Of a DNA stretch of 64,000 bases, positions 31,772-40,821 are shown one piece after another. The position numbers and the translations under genes were made by a program. Every line of letters begins with the position of its first letter. Position 1 is the stretch's first letter. Source of the stretch: Desulfuromonadales bacterium. Lineage in GTDB: Bacteria; Desulfobacterota; Desulfuromonadia; Desulfuromonadales; BM103. The stretch covers positions 1-64,000 of the forward strand of contig JACZKE010000017.1 in NCBI GenBank assembly GCA_014860225.1. The letters run 5' to 3'. Below the pieces are notes generated by a model. That model saw only the letters and a program-made list of their open reading frames with translations. It had not been told where the DNA came from and searched no databases.

Positions 31772-34175
31772 ATCTATCATATTCCCGAACTCCACTCATC
31801 TCCCGAAATCGCCCCCCCACCGACACCAGATAAGCGCAGGCTGCCAGCACCAGCAACAGGCTGTAACCGACTTCCACTGCAATCAAGGTCGCCATGGCGG
31901 CACCGACGACCGAGAAGCAGCCGTTGATTCCAAAGGCCCAGGGAACTTCAATAGGGTGCAAGCGGTTGAGCAGACGCAAGCCGATCGGAAAGGGCATTCC
32001 CATCAGCACCGCTGGCGGGAACAACAGTAATACCGCCAGGATGATGCGGGCGGGAAACGGCAGCGGCAGGGAAGCCTGCAGAAGTGGTGTGAGCAGCGAG
32101 GCATACAAGAGCAGAGTACCTGCCACCAAGGCTGCAAAGCGCCTGGGACGAAGCACGGTAAAGCGTCCGGTCAGGGCGCTGCCGATCGCTGACCCAGCCA
32201 GCATGACACCAACCACCAATGCTGCAGCATATACCGGCTGGCCAAGATAAAAGACGAGGCGATGAATCATAGCCAGTTCTGTCCACATGTAACCGATCCC
32301 CAACCCACCAAAATAAAGCAATGTCTTCCAGCCGTGTCGTTCCTGTCGCGGTAGTCGTGTCAGCGGCAGTAAAATCAACAATGCGGCCAACGCTGCCAGG
32401 ATCAGTGCGGCAAGTCCGGCCACCAGCATCCCCAGCTCCAGAAATGGCAGGGTCTGCTGACCATAGAGCTCAGTCATGGCGTCAAGTCGGTTCCAGCGCA
32501 GGAACTGTGAGAAGAAAGGCTGATCATCACTCACCGGCCAGACACGGAAAGCATAGTCGCGGTAGAGTGCTTCTCGCTCTTCATCGAGGAGTGAATCGAA
32601 CAGGACGAAGAGGGAATCGTCCTGCAGACGGTTGTAGCGTTGCCGCTCCTCCGGTCGCAAGTCGGCGAGCAGCAGCGGGTCAAAGGCCCAGCGTTCGACA
32701 AATGCCCTGATGTTGTGCAACTCGTGTGTCGTGAAGGGCGTGCGCTTGACACAGAAGGTGATGGTGCCCCAGCTGCGAATCGCGGCGATATGATAAATTG
32801 GATCCACAACACCTGCTGCTTCGAGAGTCTCTACCAGGGAGGCCAGCAGACGCAGCGGGTTGCGCACTGGATAATCAACCCAGGAGGTGATGGTCAGCAG
32901 GCCTTGCGGGGTCAGCTTCTTCCAGGCGCTTCGCAGTGCTTCGCGGGTCAAGAGTGGCTGCTCATGCAGGGCGAAGAGACCGGCATTGCCGCCGAAGCTG
33001 CCGACATCCGGCATGACAATCAGGTCATAGCTCTGCCGGTCGCGGGCCAACCAGGTGCGCGGTGCGACCGTCTGCCAGTCGACCCTGGGATTGGTGAGCA
33101 GCAGGCCAAAACGGTTTGGAGCGTTTGTGGCCAAGGTCTCGGTCAGTGGCCCGTGAGGTTCTACCGCCACGACCGTACCGGTTCCCAGGTCGAGGGCCTG
33201 AGCTACGGCAGCGCCGGTGCCGGCGTTGAGGACCAAAACATTGTTCGGAGTACGTATGGCGTAAGGCAGTGCATAGGTCGAAGCGTCGCGCGGGTTGTCG
33301 GTCTCCGCAAGGGGTGGCAGAGTACCGACCATATCGCCGTTGACAAACACCGCCCTGGTGCCCGGTATGGGCCCGGACCAGTTCAGGCTGACACCGGCGG
33401 CGCTGCGCAATGCTGGCGAGGCGACGATATGGATTTGCCCGGCCGCTGCCGGCCGGTGGGCGACGATCATTGCCTCCGGCAGGTCGAGAATACGGCTCAA
33501 GTCCTTGTACTGGCTGAGATGCAACTGCGTAGGTTTGACCATCACGGCAGCCACCAGACTCAGCGCCAGCAGCATGACCGCAAGCATGATTTTGCGACCC
33601 TCCGTCAGCAACACAGCGCCTGCCGTCAGTGCCAACAGAGCACAGAACGGCGGTATCTGTTGCGGCAGCATCCATGCAAGACCAAGCAGGCCAAGCATGC
33701 TGCCGATACCGGAACCAAACATGTTTGCGAAATAGTAACCGCCGATCTTTTCGGTCTCAATGGTGAAGATCAGGCCGATGGCGAGTGCACCGAAAAAAAA
33801 AGGCAGCATCAACAGAAAGGCCACAACAGCGAGTCGCAACATCTCCCCCGGTTCGACGAACAGCAACAGCGAATCGAAGCCGCCGAAAAGCGCCTGGGTC
33901 AGCCATGGCGATACGGCCAAAGCTACGGCGGCGATACAGAGCAGGAGGGGCAGCAACAGCTCCTGCCGCTCAACCATCCAGGTTCGGTTCAGGGAGAGGA
34001 TTGTGCCGGCGGCGCCAAAGCCGAGCAGTGCGATTGAAATGACGAAATAGGCGAAATCGTGCCACTGGCTGGTCGCGAGGAGCTGAAGCAGGGAAATCTG
34101 GAAAGCGAGCAGAGCGACAGAGATCAACGCCAGGGCGAGGTGCCTCCGACTGCAGAGCCCTGCTGCAATAGTCAT
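31770..34175 (-). CDS. polytopic membrane protein with spermidine-synthase-like domain
   Basis: This 801-residue protein has about eight N-terminal membrane helices (1-225), a soluble Rossmann-like domain (about 240-560; nucleotide-binding loop VLVLNAGTGAAVAQALDLGT, then VVAVEPHG) and about six more helices (590-790). The middle part resembles spermidine synthases/class I methyltransferases but lacks their diagnostic active-site loop, so polyamine synthesis is doubtful. Such membrane forms (COG4262-like) are common but uncharacterised. Its ATG overlaps the stop of the exported isoaspartyl methyltransferase (ATGA), which strongly implies joint function. Confidence 0.85.
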   Translation of the reverse strand: MTIAAGLCSRRHLALALISVALLAFQISLLQLLATSQWHDFAYFVISIALLGFGAAGTILSLNRTWMVERQELLLPLLLCIAAVALAVSPWLTQALFGGFDSLLLFVEPGEMLRLAVVAFLLMLPFFFGALAIGLIFTIETEKIGGYYFANMFGSGIGSMLGLLGLAWMLPQQIPPFCALLALTAGAVLLTEGRKIMLAVMLLALSLVAAVMVKPTQLHLSQYKDLSRILDLPEAMIVAHRPAAAGQIHIVASPALRSAAGVSLNWSGPIPGTRAVFVNGDMVGTLPPLAETDNPRDASTYALPYAIRTPNNVLVLNAGTGAAVAQALDLGTGTVVAVEPHGPLTETLATNAPNRFGLLLTNPRVDWQTVAPRTWLARDRQSYDLIVMPDVGSFGGNAGLFALHEQPLLTREALRSAWKKLTPQGLLTITSWVDYPVRNPLRLLASLVETLEAAGVVDPIYHIAAIRSWGTITFCVKRTPFTTHELHNIRAFVERWAFDPLLLADLRPEERQRYNRLQDDSLFVLFDSLLDEEREALYRDYAFRVWPVSDDQPFFSQFLRWNRLDAMTELYGQQTLPFLELGMLVAGLAALILAALAALLILLPLTRLPRQERHGWKTLLYFGGLGIGYMWTELAMIHRLVFYLGQPVYAAALVVGVMLAGSAIGSALTGRFTVLRPRRFAALVAGTLLLYASLLTPLLQASLPLPFPARIILAVLLLFPPAVLMGMPFPIGLRLLNRLHPIEVPWAFGINGCFSVVGAAMATLIAVEVGYSLLLVLAACAYLVSVGGRFREMSGVREYDR

Positions 34176-34891
34176 TCGGCCCTCTGAAATGGCACGAATC
34201 GCACCGGCATCAGGCTGGTGGAGGTCGTGGTTTCTCCTGTTTTCTGCACCAGCATCAGGGTTTGCATGAAGAAGGGCGAGCCGACCGGGACGATCATGAG
34301 CCCCCCGTCCTTGAGCTGCTCGATCAGCGGCGGCGGGACGAATTCAGTCGCGGCAGTAACGATGATCGCATCGAAGGGGGCATGTTCTGCCCAGCCATAA
34401 TAGCCGTCAGCCGCCCTCGTCCTGACCGCTGCGTAGCCTAGTTTCCGCAGCCGTTGGGTCGCTGAATCGGCCAGTGCCGGGATGATTTCGATGCTATAGA
34501 CCTCCGCCCCGGCAGCCGCCAGAATTGCCGCCTGATAGCCGGAACCGGTGCCGATCTCGAGAATCTTTTTGCCAGGTCCGGGCTGAATGGTCTCGGTCAT
34601 GTAGGCAACGATGAACGGCTGGGAGATGGTCTGTCCGTGACCTATCGGCAAGGGGCGGTCATCGTAGGCGGAGGCTGCCTGCACCAGAGGCACGAAGCGG
34701 TGTCGGGGCACCTCGCGCATGGCCGCCAGCGTCACCGGGTCTTTGACGCCCCGCGCCACAATCTGCTCCGTCACCATCGCCAGACGTTCTTTGCTCCGGT
34801 CGTTTCCGGCTGAAACAGCGGTCAATGGCAGCAGAACGATGCAAAGAAAAAGGATGAGGCCTCTGCCTGGTGCACCACACGCTATTCTCAT
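34172..34891 (-). CDS. pcm: exported protein-L-isoaspartate O-methyltransferase
   Basis: A 239-residue protein from ATG 34891 (GGGAGG 6 nt upstream). A signal peptide precedes the enzyme (GLILFLCIVLLPLTAVSAGN). PCMT hallmarks follow: PLPIGHGQTISQPFIVAYMT, the SAM loop ILEIGTGSGYQAAILA and FDAIIVTAATEFVPPPLIEQ. Family knowledge: methylates isoaspartyl residues to start their repair. Export is unusual because SAM is cytoplasmic. Its membrane-protein partner, encoded in the overlapping gene, has a nucleotide-binding fold. A second, cytoplasmic-type paralog is at 39115. Confidence 0.92.
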   Translation of the reverse strand: MRIACGAPGRGLILFLCIVLLPLTAVSAGNDRSKERLAMVTEQIVARGVKDPVTLAAMREVPRHRFVPLVQAASAYDDRPLPIGHGQTISQPFIVAYMTETIQPGPGKKILEIGTGSGYQAAILAAAGAEVYSIEIIPALADSATQRLRKLGYAAVRTRAADGYYGWAEHAPFDAIIVTAATEFVPPPLIEQLKDGGLMIVPVGSPFFMQTLMLVQKTGETTTSTSLMPVRFVPFQRAE

Positions 34892-35072
34892 GTCCACCTC
34901 CCGATCAGGAGTTGATGCTGAGATTATATCAAAAAGGAAATTGTGGGTATCCATGCCAAAATTCTGTCGAAAAGGTCAGAAAAGGCCTGTTTGTGGATAT
35001 GATTTATTTTGATTACAGAGTACTGGCTGTCTCGGTCCGGCCCCGGACTGATGGCCGGAAGCGAAACAGGGA

Positions 35073-37481
35073 TCAGTCGTCTGTCTGGTCCACTTCTTTC
35101 TGGAAACTCCGCACGATCTCGGTCATCTCAAGCAGACGGCGGTCGACCCGTTCATTGACCGACCCGGCGGGCCAACTGCCATCCTCCTGGCGTTCCCCGG
35201 CCGGGATGCCGGTAAGGATCTCGATCCCCTGGTCGATGCTAGTGACGCACCAGATCTGGAATTGTCCGTTTTCAACGGCGTTGATGACCTCGGACTTGAG
35301 CATCAGGTTTTTCCGGTTGGCATCGGGGATGATCACCCCCTGCCGGCCGGTCAAACCCTTGGCCTTACAGACCGCATAGAACCCCTCGATCTTCTCGTTG
35401 ACACCGCCGATCGGCTGGACCATCCCGTGTTGGTTGACTGAACCGGTTACCGCAACCCCCTGGTCGATCGGCAGGTCGGCAAGGCTGGAGAGCAGGCCGT
35501 AGAGTTCCGTCGATGAAGCGCTGTCCCCCTCGATCCCGCCGTAGGACTGTTCGAAGCAGATCGTCGCCGAGAGAGCCAGGGGCTTGTCCCGGGCGTAGCG
35601 CTCGCCGAAGAAACCGCCGAGGATCATTACCCCTTTGTCGTGAATCGGCCCTGAGAGCTTGGCTTCGCGCTCGATATTGATCACCCCGCCCTTGCCGAGA
35701 AAGCTGCGCACCGTGACCCGGGACGGCTTGCCGAAACTGTAGTCGCCGAGCTGGTAGACTGAGAGTCCGTTGAGCTGCCCGACAACCTTGCCTTCGGTGT
35801 CAATCAGCAGGCTGCCGTCCTCGATCTCCTCCTGAATGCGTTCCTCAAGCTTGTTCGAACGATAGGTGCGCGCCTCGATCGCCAGCTCGACATGCTTGGC
35901 CGCGACCAGCTCCTGTGCCTCACGTTCGGCGTAAAAAGCGGCTTCGCGAATCAGGTCAGTGATATCCAGAAAACGGGCGGAAAAACGTTGTTGTTCTTCG
36001 GTCAGGCGCGCCGCATATTCGATAGTGCGGGCCACTGCGGTGGGGTCGAAATGCCGTAGCGACTCCTCTGCGCATTTGCTGCCGATGAACAGAGCATACT
36101 GTTGGATGTTCTCCCAGGTGTTCTTCATCATCTGGTCGAAATCGACCTTAACCTTGAAATACTTACGGAAATCGGGGTCGAGCTGGAACAGCAGGTAGTA
36201 AAAGAGCGGTGTGCCAATCAGGACGATCTTGCAGTCGAGGGGAATCGGCTGTGGTTTAAGCGTGACCGTGGCGATCAGGCGGTACTGCTCGGCCATGTCC
36301 TCGATCTTCACCTCATGGTTGCGGATGCTGCGTTTGAGCGCTTCGTAGGAGAAAATATTAAGCAAAACCTCGCGACAATCGAGGATCAGGTATCCACCAT
36401 TGGCCCGGTGCAGTGCGCCAGCCTTGATCATGTGAAAATTGGTGGTGGCGTTGCCCATCTGTATGATGTGTTCGATGCGGCCGAAGAGATTGAAGTAGGT
36501 CGGGTTGGCCTCGTAGACCACCGGCGCTCCTTCGCACTGGCTGTTGTCGATCAGCAGGTTGACCTGGTAGCGGTCGAAAGCTGGCTCCTGCGGCTGGGGC
36601 GTCAGCCCGGGGATGGCTATCTGGGGCTCCTTCTGTGCCCGCAACTCCTCAATCCTGCCGACGAGGTCCTTTTTGCACTTCTCAAAATGCTCGATGACGC
36701 GTTCGAACTCCCGGTATTTCGGTTCCAACTCCTCGAACAGGTGACCTATGGCGAAGAGCAGTACCGATTTTTCCATGTCGGCAATCTTCTCCCGCATCTC
36801 TTCTTCCAGCCTGCGTACATTCTGCATCACCTCTTTAATGCGTTCATGCAATACAGTGCTGTCTTTCTCGATGCGGGCCTTCTGCTCATGGCTGAGTTTC
36901 TCATAGTCCTCTTGCGACAGAGGTTTCTCGTCCCTGATCGGCACGAGTACCAGGCCGCTGGCCCCAGGCTGCAGGGAGAAACCCTTGGCGTTGGCCGCCT
37001 GTTCCAGCGTCTGAAACAGGTCGTTATGTTTTTTCTGATATTCGGCGACGATACGTTGCTTCTGCTGTTCGTACTCTTTGCTTTCAAAGACCTTCGGGAT
37101 CTCTTCGGTCAGACGTTCTACCAGGTGATCAACATCCTTTTTGAACTCCTGTCCCATTCCGGCAGGGAGGCGGACGTACTCGGGACGGGCGCCATCCTCC
37201 AGGTCGTGAACGTAGCACCAGTCATCAGGGACCGGTTGTTTCCCGGCATGGCCGGTGAGGATCTTTTTGATGGTGGAGGTGCGACCGGTGCCGGGTTGGC
37301 CGAGGATAAAAAGGTTGAAGCCGCTGTCGCGGATGCCGATGCCGAAGTCGATGGCGGCCAGTGCCCGTTCCTGGCCGATGGTCCCCTCCAGAGGTGGCAA
37401 ATCCCCGGTGCTGGCGAATTCGAACTGGTTGGTATCGCATCTCCAGCGCAGGGCATCGGGGTTGAGGCGCAGATCATCCAC
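35073..37481 (-). CDS. Lon-family ATP-dependent protease (LonB/COG1067 type)
   Basis: An 802-residue protein from GTG 37481 (AGGAG six nt upstream). The N-terminal AAA part has the modified Walker A LGQPGTGRTSTIKK, in which arginine replaces lysine as usual in this branch. A long coiled coil follows (about 120-290, RRLEEEMREKIADMEKS). The C-terminal Lon protease domain carries the serine-lysine dyad: Ser in EGDSASSTELYGLL and Lys in GGVNEKIEGFYAVC. A cytoplasmic protease for damaged proteins, located next to isoaspartyl repair genes, consistent with a protein-quality cluster. Confidence 0.93.
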   Translation of the reverse strand: MDDLRLNPDALRWRCDTNQFEFASTGDLPPLEGTIGQERALAAIDFGIGIRDSGFNLFILGQPGTGRTSTIKKILTGHAGKQPVPDDWCYVHDLEDGARPEYVRLPAGMGQEFKKDVDHLVERLTEEIPKVFESKEYEQQKQRIVAEYQKKHNDLFQTLEQAANAKGFSLQPGASGLVLVPIRDEKPLSQEDYEKLSHEQKARIEKDSTVLHERIKEVMQNVRRLEEEMREKIADMEKSVLLFAIGHLFEELEPKYREFERVIEHFEKCKKDLVGRIEELRAQKEPQIAIPGLTPQPQEPAFDRYQVNLLIDNSQCEGAPVVYEANPTYFNLFGRIEHIIQMGNATTNFHMIKAGALHRANGGYLILDCREVLLNIFSYEALKRSIRNHEVKIEDMAEQYRLIATVTLKPQPIPLDCKIVLIGTPLFYYLLFQLDPDFRKYFKVKVDFDQMMKNTWENIQQYALFIGSKCAEESLRHFDPTAVARTIEYAARLTEEQQRFSARFLDITDLIREAAFYAEREAQELVAAKHVELAIEARTYRSNKLEERIQEEIEDGSLLIDTEGKVVGQLNGLSVYQLGDYSFGKPSRVTVRSFLGKGGVINIEREAKLSGPIHDKGVMILGGFFGERYARDKPLALSATICFEQSYGGIEGDSASSTELYGLLSSLADLPIDQGVAVTGSVNQHGMVQPIGGVNEKIEGFYAVCKAKGLTGRQGVIIPDANRKNLMLKSEVINAVENGQFQIWCVTSIDQGIEILTGIPAGERQEDGSWPAGSVNERVDRRLLEMTEIVRSFQKEVDQTDD

Positions 37482-37719
37482 GATTCACTCCTTTTGAGTC
37501 GAGAGGTTGGTTACACGGAAATTCACTATGCGATGCTATAAGATAAGGATAACGGTTCGAGATGATTCTACAAGTGACGGCTTCGATGCAATTTGGACCT
37601 GTCTCTAAAGACTTCCCCGAAAGACTTAATAAAGGGTATGCTCAACATTGATGCACTCGCAAAAACTCATGGTGTACGAATCAGGTACGTTTCCGTGAAA
37701 CAAGAGGATTTCATCCAGG

Positions 37720-38208
37720 ATGAGAGATGACATGACCGACGAAGAACCAATTGTCGAATTGGAAGCCCGCCCCTTCACCCTCTACTATTTGAAGATCGTC
37801 CCCTTGTGGGACGGCGATGCCGAGCACATCGAACTTGGCAGCAACTTGCAGGAGATCATTGACACGATCGTCAGAGAAAAATCCGTAAGAAGCCTGATCG
37901 GCAAGGTCATCAAGCCGATGCGGGTTTGCATGATCGAACAGGAAGACGCCATCTACCTGCTGCGCACGCAAAGAACCTTTTACGCAAGGGAGCGGACCCC
38001 GGTCTGGAATGTGATGGTCCCGGTCTCCAGCATTTTCAGCCGCGAGACGATCCTGAGTTGCATGACCAGGAACGCCGGCGGTAATACTGAGAAGTACAAG
38101 AACGTGTTGTACCACTACCCGCAGGCCGTCGAATTCTACACCAGTTTCAACGACGAGATCCGGCCTGTTGACAATTCTGTTTTCGTCATTGAGCATCAGA
38201 GCAGATAG
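37720..38208 (+). CDS. protein of unknown function
   Basis: A 162-residue soluble protein with no recognisable domain. Segments such as PFTLYYLKIVPLWDGDAEHI and YLLRTQRTFYARERTPVWNV suggest a mixed alpha/beta fold. Start ATG 37720 or 37732 (both weak ribosome-binding sites). Monocistronic and convergent with the HTH/zinc-ribbon gene. Codon use looks normal, so it is likely a real gene. Confidence 0.65.
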   Translation: MRDDMTDEEPIVELEARPFTLYYLKIVPLWDGDAEHIELGSNLQEIIDTIVREKSVRSLIGKVIKPMRVCMIEQEDAIYLLRTQRTFYARERTPVWNVMVPVSSIFSRETILSCMTRNAGGNTEKYKNVLYHYPQAVEFYTSFNDEIRPVDNSVFVIEHQSR

Positions 38209-38266
38209 CTTCGTGGATGAAGCAGGGGCTGATAAGTGTGGTGCCTCCGGACAGGCACAATGCACG

Positions 38267-38584
38267 TTACTCGAGCCGGTAACGTGGCTGGCTGATCGAC
38301 TGGCTGCGGCAAAGTGGGCAACGACCCGGTCTTTTCAGGCGATCGCGCTTGGTGAATACAAAGCCACAGCCCCGGCATTCGGCCGGCAGAATGCCGAGTG
38401 AGTCTTCTTCCCGATGCAGGCTCTGGCGGATATGTTCGAGATGGGTGTAGACCTCTCGCTCTGACACACCGACCAGCCCCGAGATCTCCCTGGCAGTCAG
38501 CGGACTCTGCCGGAGGAGAGCAATCATGCTCTGTCTCAGGGTGCCTTCCCTTTGGTCGGGAATCGGGGCCTGCTTCTGTTTCAT
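38267..38584 (-). CDS. HTH and zinc-ribbon transcriptional regulator
   Basis: A 105-residue protein. Residues 12-60 form a winged helix (SPLTAREISGLVGVSEREVY THLEH). Residues 68-95 form a zinc ribbon with two CxxC knuckles (AECRGCGF and GRCPLCRS). This HTH-zinc-ribbon layout matches small archaeal-type predicted regulators (COG3357). Last gene of a three-gene minus-strand group with the CBS protein and the second isoaspartyl methyltransferase. Confidence 0.85.
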   Translation of the reverse strand: MKQKQAPIPDQREGTLRQSMIALLRQSPLTAREISGLVGVSEREVYTHLEHIRQSLHREEDSLGILPAECRGCGFVFTKRDRLKRPGRCPLCRSQSISQPRYRLE

Positions 38585-38629
38585 CGCTTGCTCGCAGTCA
38601 TTCTTCAGACGGTTTGCAATTCGTCAGCC

Positions 38630-39079
38630 TCATTGCCGTCTTTTCCGTTCTCCGACCAGCTGGTTGCCGACCAGACGGACCAGACCAGTTAACTGTTCGG
38701 CCATCAATTCCATCAGATCGTCCACTGTGACTATGCCGACCAGCACACCTTCAGCGTCCACCACGGGCAGGCGGCGCACCCCGCGACTGCTCATTTTTTC
38801 AATGGTTTCCTGCAGGCCGTCCTGCTCTTTGACGCTGAGCAACTCGTAGCTCATGGCATCTCCGACCGAGACTTTGTTCAACTCTATCTCTTCTGCCAAC
38901 AGCTCAACCACGATATCCCGGTCGGTGAGGATGCCGACCGGTACCGGCCGGCCATTGCGGCTGTCGGTCACAACCAGATCTCCGACATGCTCAGTACGCA
39001 TCAGTTTGGCCGCCTCAAGGATGGTTGTTTCACGATCGACAATAACGACTTCGCGATTACAGAATTCACTGACCAGCAT
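38630..39079 (-). CDS. CBS-domain pair protein
   Basis: A 149-residue protein (AAAGGAGGAAACC before ATG 39079) consisting of two CBS motifs at about 5-65 and 75-130 (VVIVDRETTILEAAKLMRTE; LPVVDAEGVLVGIVTVDDLM). CBS pairs bind adenine nucleotides and act as energy sensors. No enzyme domain is attached, so it probably regulates another protein. Confidence 0.92.
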   Translation of the reverse strand: MLVSEFCNREVVIVDRETTILEAAKLMRTEHVGDLVVTDSRNGRPVPVGILTDRDIVVELLAEEIELNKVSVGDAMSYELLSVKEQDGLQETIEKMSSRGVRRLPVVDAEGVLVGIVTVDDLMELMAEQLTGLVRLVGNQLVGERKRRQ

Positions 39080-39114
39080 GGTTTCCTCCTTTGTGAGTCA
39101 GGTTCAGCCGTCAT

Positions 39115-39804
39115 TTAGTGGCTGTTCTTGCTTGCATAAGCGCTGCCGGTCATCGGCACAAAAGCGACATCGAGCACGTTACTGGTATGTAACTTCCCCA
39201 TCAGGTCTTTTTCGACCAGTAGCAGCTCCTGCGACATATAAGGTAAACCGACGGGGATGACCAGTCGACCGCCTGGCTTGAGTTGACCGATCAGAGCTTG
39301 CGGCAAATGGGTAGCGGCAGCAGTGATGATGATGCCGTCATAGGGGGCATGTTCGGGCCATCCGGAGTGGCCGTCGCCGGTTCTGACTTCGATGTTGTCG
39401 TAGCCGAGCCGGGATAGCAGCTCTGCCGTCTGAGTGGCCAGCGAGGGAATGATTTCCAGACTGTAGACCTGCTTGACCAGCTGCGACAGGATTGCAGCCT
39501 GGTAACCTGAGCCAGTACCAATTTCGAGGATGGTCTGCGATGGTTGCGGTTCGAGCAGGTCGGTCATCAGGGCGACGATATAGGGTTGGGAGATGGTTTG
39601 CCCCTCACCGATCGGCAGAGGGCCGTTGTCAAAGGCATAATCGATCAACTCCGGCGGCACAAACGCATCGCGCGGTACCTGCTCCATCGCCTCCATAACC
39701 CGGGGATCCAGGGCCGCCCTGCCGGTAAACGGTGCGGTAAGCTTGACTTCCCTGCTGATGGTGTGCAGCATCTCTCTGACTCTGTCTGCTCGGGTGACAA
39801 ACAA
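39115..39804 (-). CDS. pcm: protein-L-isoaspartate O-methyltransferase (cytoplasmic type)
   Basis: A 229-residue enzyme. TTG 39804 is the best start: GGAGG lies exactly six nt upstream and no ATG is better placed. PLPIGEGQTISQPYIVALMT, ILEIGTGSGYQAAILSQLVK and YDGIIITAAATHLPQALIGQ are the family signatures. No signal peptide, unlike the paralog at 34172. Same strand as the CBS gene, 35 bp upstream of it. Confidence 0.92.
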   Translation of the reverse strand: MFVTRADRVREMLHTISREVKLTAPFTGRAALDPRVMEAMEQVPRDAFVPPELIDYAFDNGPLPIGEGQTISQPYIVALMTDLLEPQPSQTILEIGTGSGYQAAILSQLVKQVYSLEIIPSLATQTAELLSRLGYDNIEVRTGDGHSGWPEHAPYDGIIITAAATHLPQALIGQLKPGGRLVIPVGLPYMSQELLLVEKDLMGKLHTSNVLDVAFVPMTGSAYASKNSH

Positions 39805-40087
39805 CGAACACCTCCCTGAGTTGACTGCGAAAGTGGTTTGCGTAGGCTGTGTCCTCATCTCATTCTATTCTAACAGGTGTTTGAACGCTTGCCCGCAAGG
39901 AGATCCAGGGTAGACAAAACCGGAGGAAGACACACGGAACCGAGTGGGAATTCCCGATTTATTGCCACTCCCTTTACCGGGCCGTCCAATTAAGTTAAAT
40001 TGTCTGGTGCCGAGGAAGTTTTTGGCCGGGGTAACGGCACATTACATAGTCGACCGCCACTTCCTGCGCGGTCTCATGGAGGCAGAC

Positions 40088-40738
40088 TTGAAAACGCTAT
40101 ACTTGCTGATCGTCATACTGTTCTGTTCGATGCCCCTGCACGCCGAGAATGTCTCCATCTTGACGGAACTCGAACAGTTGCAGGAAAAATTATGGTATCT
40201 GCAAAGAGATTTGAAAGAGAACAAGGCTTCGCATGAGAAACAGCAAAAGCAGATCGACTCGCTGGTCTCCGGCAGCGGCAAGGAAAGGCTTCAGTTGCAA
40301 GAACGCCTCGCCGCATCAACTCAGGAAACCGCAACCCTGCAGGAGACGACGAGACAGCTGGAGAACGATCTTGTCAAGTTAGGTGAGGCATTGATTGCTT
40401 TAACCGAAGAGGTCAGGCAGCACAACAGTGCCTTTTCGGATCAGGCAGGAAGGATAGAGACCCTTGAGAAATCAATGGCCGTGTTGCTGGGTGAACGTGC
40501 AGCGCAAAAGACTGACACCGGTCAGGAGCTCAGCACTCTTCGTGCGCAACTTGCCGAGACCCGCTCGCAAATGGACAAGGCCCGCTCCCAGGTTGACGCA
40601 CTGGAGCAAGATGTAGTCGGCCAGATTAAACAGCTCGGTTATTGGGGTGCTGGCGTAGCGCTGGTATTTTTCATCGCCCTCACCTTCGTTATCATCTTGT
40701 GCAAGAACAGAGAAAGGCCAAGCCGACGTGATATCTAG
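40088..40738 (+). CDS. membrane protein with long periplasmic coiled coil
   Basis: A 216-residue protein. TTG 40088 is preferred to ATG 40076 because GGAGG stands five nt before TTG, while ATG 40076 has no ribosome-binding site and lies inside that element. The product then starts with a compact signal peptide (KTLYLLIVILFCSMPLHA). A coiled coil runs over about 20-170 (LEQLQEKLWYLQRDLKENKA onward), and a C-terminal membrane helix (GVALVFFIALTFVIILC) anchors it. No enzymatic domain. Its TAG stop is shared with a family A repeat. Confidence 0.7.
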   Translation: MKTLYLLIVILFCSMPLHAENVSILTELEQLQEKLWYLQRDLKENKASHEKQQKQIDSLVSGSGKERLQLQERLAASTQETATLQETTRQLENDLVKLGEALIALTEEVRQHNSAFSDQAGRIETLEKSMAVLLGERAAQKTDTGQELSTLRAQLAETRSQMDKARSQVDALEQDVVGQIKQLGYWGAGVALVFFIALTFVIILCKNRERPSRRDI

Positions 40739-40788
40739 TTTTCGTCCGGAAACTTTGTTTGTGCTGTCCGGAGTTTACGGATGGAAAC
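40738..40788. mobile_element. repeat family A, internally deleted remnant
   Basis: GTTTTCGTCCGGAAAC at 40738, then CTGTCCGGAGTTTACGGATG and GAAAC about 50 bp on. The two termini of family A are brought together with almost all of the interior lost. The upstream gene stops at 40736-40738, on its first base. Confidence 0.55.
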
Positions 40789-40821
40789 CGGCTGGCTTTA
40801 TACCATGCTGAGTGGTACGGG

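Noticed and set aside
32640-34037. Long plus-strand open frame (465 codons)
   Set aside because: It lies fully antisense to the membrane spermidine-synthase-like gene, is rich in Q, G and R, and has no domain or ribosome-binding site. Typical high-GC shadow frame.
35035-35048. GTCCGG-CC-CCGGAC after the Lon gene
   Set aside because: The loop is only two bases and no U-tract follows, so a terminator call is not supported.
36102-37541. Long plus-strand open frame (479 codons)
   Set aside because: Antisense to the Lon-family protease gene, low-complexity L/V/D composition and no recognisable motif.
3966-39994. 15-bp identity GGCCGTCCAATTAAG at about 3964 and 39980
   Set aside because: Too short and without shared flanks; could be chance or a relic.
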